Source of the DNA: an uncultured Methylococcaceae bacterium
Lineage (GTDB): Bacteria; Pseudomonadota; Gammaproteobacteria; Methylococcales; Methylomonadaceae
DNA: 9,383 nucleotides
Assembly (NCBI GenBank): GCA_903839795.1
Contig: CAIMDR010000190.1
Coordinates: 1 to 9,383, forward strand
Direction: 5' to 3'
In this document: one piece after another, positions 6,822-9,383 of the stretch
Numbering within the stretch: the first letter of the stretch is position 1
Layout: the number at the start of each line of letters is the position of its first letter
Translations under genes and position numbers: made by a program
The notes under the pieces: generated by a model
What the model saw: the letters and a program-made list of their open reading frames with translations, nothing else
Database searches by the model: none
What the model was told of the DNA's origin: nothing

Positions 6822-6859
6822 CAAAGGCACCAATAAAAAGCTATGTATTGGTGCCTTTG
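6822..6859 (-). terminator. 14-bp hairpin between carB and greA (terminator or attenuator)
   Basis: CAAAGGCACCAATA (6822-6835) pairs perfectly with TATTGGTGCCTTTG (6846-6859), leaving a 10-base loop. On the minus strand it begins 6 bases after the carB stop and ends 28 bases before the greA ATG. The 3' arm ends in TTTG followed by TTC, a weak U-tract, so termination may be partial. No room remains for a greA promoter after the hairpin, so greA is either read through it or started inside or upstream of it. Confidence 0.6.
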
Positions 6860-6864
6860 CCGCT

Positions 6865-9383
6865 TCAAATCAAACTTTTATGCAAATCTTGCAGGCAATT
6901 CACATCACCCGCATCCAGCTCACCCAGCGCGTAACACGCCGCTCGTGCGCCTGCCATCGTAGTGTAATAAGTCACGCGGTGCTGCAGGGCTTCCCGCCGC
7001 ATAGTGAAGGAATCTGAAATTGCTTTTGTGCCTTCGGTGGTATTAATAATCAGCTGAATCTGGTCATTTTTAATCATATCAACCGTATTAGGTCGACCTT
7101 CGTTGACTTTATAAACCACTTCACAAGGAATACCGGCTTCTTTAAGAAATTTTGCCGTACCGCTGGTTGCGACAATTTCATATTTCTTGTCTACCAACAT
7201 TCTGGCGATATCAGGCGCTTTGGCTTTATCGGCATCGCGGATACTGATTAGCACCTTACCACTGTCGTTCAGATTAACACCCGCCGCGCGTTGTGACTTG
7301 GCAAAGGCCTCACCAAAAGTTTTACCTACGCCCATCACTTCACCCGTTGATTTCATTTCGGGACCTAACAAAGGATCAACCCCTGGAAACTTAACAAATG
7401 GAAACACGGCTTCCTTGACTGAATAGTAAGTGGGGATTCGTTCTTCAGTAATCCCTTGTTGTGCCAAGGTTTGCCCCACCATCACACGTGCGGCAATCTT
7501 AGCCAGAGGATAACCGGTAGCTTTAGAAACAAAAGGTGCAGTCCGCGAAGCTCTTGGATTAACTTCAAGCACATAAATCTCTTCACCCTGAATCGCAAAC
7601 TGGGTATTCATCAGCCCTCTTACACCCAAGGCTTCAGCCATTTTACCGACTTGTTCGCGTAACTTATCCTGAAGCTCTGGCGCCAATTCATAAGGGGGCA
7701 AGGAACAGGCAGAGTCACCTGAATGGACGCCAGCCTGTTCGATGTGCTCCATCAAGCCACCAATTAACACGCGCTCACCGTCATAAATAGCGTCAACATC
7801 CATTTCCACGGCATCATCAAGGAAACGATCCAGTAATACGGGCGCATCGTTGGAAACGCTCACCGCTTCTTTCATGTAACGCTGCAAGCCTTCTTCATTG
7901 AAAACGATTTCCATGCCCCGACCACCCAACACATAAGACGGCCTGACTACCAGCGGATAACCCAAGTCTTTAGCGGCATTAACGGCTTGCTCAACTGATC
8001 TCGCTGTGGCATTGGGCGGCTGTTTTAGCCCCAATCTTTCCAGCAATTTTTGAAACCGTTCACGATCTTCCGCCAAATCAATAGAATCGGGGGATGTTCC
8101 AATAATGGGCACACCAGCGGCTTCCAAAGCACGCGCCAATTTTAAAGGCGTCTGTCCGCCGTATTGAACGATAACCCCTTTAGGTTTTTCAATATGGACA
8201 ATTTCCAGCACATCTTCCAGCGTTAAGGACTCAAAGTATAAACGATCCGAGGTATCAAAGTCCGTTGAGACTGTTTCAGGGTTGCAGTTAATCATGATGG
8301 TTTCATAGCCATCTTCACGTAATGCCAACGCGGCATGGACACAACAATAATCAAACTCTATGCCCTGACCGATTCGGTTAGGGCCGCCACCCAGAATAAT
8401 AATTTTTTCTTTATCAGAAACCCGTGCTTCACACTCTTCTTCATAGGTGGAATACAAATAAGCCGTATCCGACGAAAATTCAGCAGCACATGAATCGATT
8501 CGTTTATAGACAGGGCGAATGTTTTGTTTATGACGGACATTACGCACTTCAGTTTCAGAAGCATCCAGCAATTTGGCGATGCGAATATCTGAAAAACCTT
8601 TGCGCTTTAGCTTATAAAGCTCGCCGTCTTTTAAGGTTGATAAGGTTTTAGTCGCCAATGATTGTTCGGTGATAATCAAATCTTCAATCTGCGCTAAAAA
8701 CCACGGATCAATTTTGGAAGCATCATGAATCTCGTCCAATGTCATACCGATACGGAAAGCATCCGCCACATATAACAAACGATCCGGCCCTGGATGACGC
8801 ATTTCCCTTTGCATTTTTTCTTTGGCGTCATCTGCGTTCAAGTCGATTATTTCATCGAGACCGCTAATGCCAATTTCCAGACCACGCAACGCTTTTTGCA
8901 GGGATTCCTGGAAAGTGCGACCAATCGCCATCACTTCACCGACTGATTTCATTTGCGTAGTTAAACGATCATCTGCTTGCGGAAATTTCTCAAACGTAAA
9001 TCGTGGCACTTTAGTGACCACATAATCGATGGTTGGCTCAAATGATGCCGGGGTTGCACCGCCGGTAATTTCATTTTTCAGTTCATCCAGCGTATAACCG
9101 ACCGCCAATTTAGCGGCCACTTTGGCAATCGGAAAGCCGGTCGCTTTAGACGCCAAAGCCGATGAACGTGACACGCGTGGATTCATTTCAATAACAATCA
9201 TGCGGCCATCAACCGGATTAATCGCTACCTGAACATTAGAACCACCGGTATCCACACCAATCTCACGCAAGACCGCCAACGACACATTACGCAAAATTTG
9301 ATATTCTTTATCGGTCAACGTTTGCGCGGGCGCAACGGTAATGGAATCACCCGTATGCACACCCATCGGATCAAAGTTTTCAA
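6865..9383 (-). CDS. carB: Carbamoyl-phosphate synthase large subunit, 3' part
   Basis: Makes carbamoyl phosphate from bicarbonate, ammonia (from the CarA glutaminase) and two ATP, feeding arginine and pyrimidine synthesis. The gene runs off the right edge. The open frame continues through ENFDP before MGVHTGDS (9366), so that Met is internal; E. coli CarB (1073 residues) has about 235 more residues upstream. Counting from that Met, the first ATP-grasp domain ends with [13 protein letters not shown] (58-70), the oligomerisation domain spans about 165-315, the second synthetase half begins at [17 protein letters not shown] (324-340) and contains [16 protein letters not shown] (473-488) and EVNPRASRT (601-609), and the allosteric MGS-like domain is about 696-833, with [12 protein letters not shown]. 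All visible motifs are intact. greA follows after a hairpin. Confidence 0.98.
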   Translation of the reverse strand, partial: ENFDPMGVHTGDSITVAPAQTLTDKEYQILRNVSLAVLREIGVDTGGSNVQVAINPVDGRMIVIEMNPRVSRSSALASKATGFPIAKVAAKLAVGYTLDELKNEITGGATPASFEPTIDYVVTKVPRFTFEKFPQADDRLTTQMKSVGEVMAIGRTFQESLQKALRGLEIGISGLDEIIDLNADDAKEKMQREMRHPGPDRLLYVADAFRIGMTLDEIHDASKIDPWFLAQIEDLIITEQSLATKTLSTLKDGELYKLKRKGFSDIRIAKLLDASETEVRNVRHKQNIRPVYKRIDSCAAEFSSDTAYLYSTYEEECEARVSDKEKIIILGGGPNRIGQGIEFDYCCVHAALALREDGYETIMINCNPETVSTDFDTSDRLYFESLTLEDVLEIVHIEKPKGVIVQYGGQTPLKLARALEAAGVPIIGTSPDSIDLAEDRERFQKLLERLGLKQPPNATARSVEQAVNAAKDLGYPLVVRPSYVLGGRGMEIVFNEEGLQRYMKEAVSVSNDAPVLLDRFLDDAVEMDVDAIYDGERVLIGGLMEHIEQAGVHSGDSACSLPPYELAPELQDKLREQVGKMAEALGVRGLMNTQFAIQGEEIYVLEVNPRASRTAPFVSKATGYPLAKIAARVMVGQTLAQQGITEERIPTYYSVKEAVFPFVKFPGVDPLLGPEMKSTGEVMGVGKTFGEAFAKSQRAAGVNLNDSGKVLISIRDADKAKAPDIARMLVDKKYEIVATSGTAKFLKEAGIPCEVVYKVNEGRPNTVDMIKNDQIQLIINTTEGTKAISDSFTMRREALQHRVTYYTTMAGARAACYALGELDAGDVNCLQDLHKSLI

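Noticed and set aside
6794..6860. Promoter for greA using TTGGTG and TATTAA
   Set aside because: The -35 is weak and lies in the hairpin, and transcription would begin almost at the ribosome site.
9364..9366. ATG at 9366 as the start of carB
   Set aside because: The frame stays open to the window edge and the residues before it (ENFDP) match the inside of CarB; the gene is cut by the window.
1..9383. CRISPR array, phage, toxin-antitoxin or defence genes
   Set aside because: No regularly spaced repeats and no such protein families are visible; apart from the REP pair the region is ordinary housekeeping.

Overview
The window is a conserved bacterial housekeeping locus, and its gene order points to a gammaproteobacterium. 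Read along the minus strand the order is carB (3' part only), greA, [yhbY on the opposite strand], rlmE, ftsH, glmM, tpiA, secG and tRNA-Leu(GAG). From established knowledge, this is close to the Pseudomonas-type arrangement carAB-greA-yhbY-rlmE-ftsH-folP-glmM-tpiA-secG-tRNA-Leu-rimP-nusA. The moderate GC content and a GTAG-headed REP pair of the GTCGGGTTA type would fit a methanotroph of the Methylococcales, but that taxon is only a guess. All proteins match their families in length and active-site residues. No gene looks broken, except that carB is cut by the window edge.

Layout from left to right. Bases 14-98 hold tRNA-Leu(GAG), then secG, tpiA and glmM lie close together as one minus-strand unit. 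A 385-base gene-free stretch (2775-3159) follows. It holds an inverted repeat near glmM, a paired REP element, a strong sigma70-like promoter pointing at glmM, and the Rho-independent terminator of ftsH. The folP gene usually found between ftsH and glmM is absent here. Next come ftsH with its own extended -10 promoter and an operator-like palindrome, then rlmE. A 46-base AT-rich divergent region separates rlmE from yhbY, which is the only plus-strand gene. Between yhbY and greA, which converge, lie two hairpins. greA is followed by a 14-bp hairpin and then carB, which runs off the right edge.

Functionally the genes serve carbamoyl phosphate synthesis (carB), transcript-cleavage rescue of RNA polymerase (greA), 50S ribosome maturation (yhbY, rlmE), membrane protein quality control (ftsH), cell-wall precursor synthesis (glmM), central carbon metabolism (tpiA), protein export (secG) and translation (tRNA-Leu). 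I found no undescribed multi-gene system. What is worth a second look lies between the genes: the ftsH-glmM gap, where loss of folP coincides with a new terminator, a new promoter and a REP pair that would become part of the glmM leader RNA, and several long hairpins at gene boundaries.
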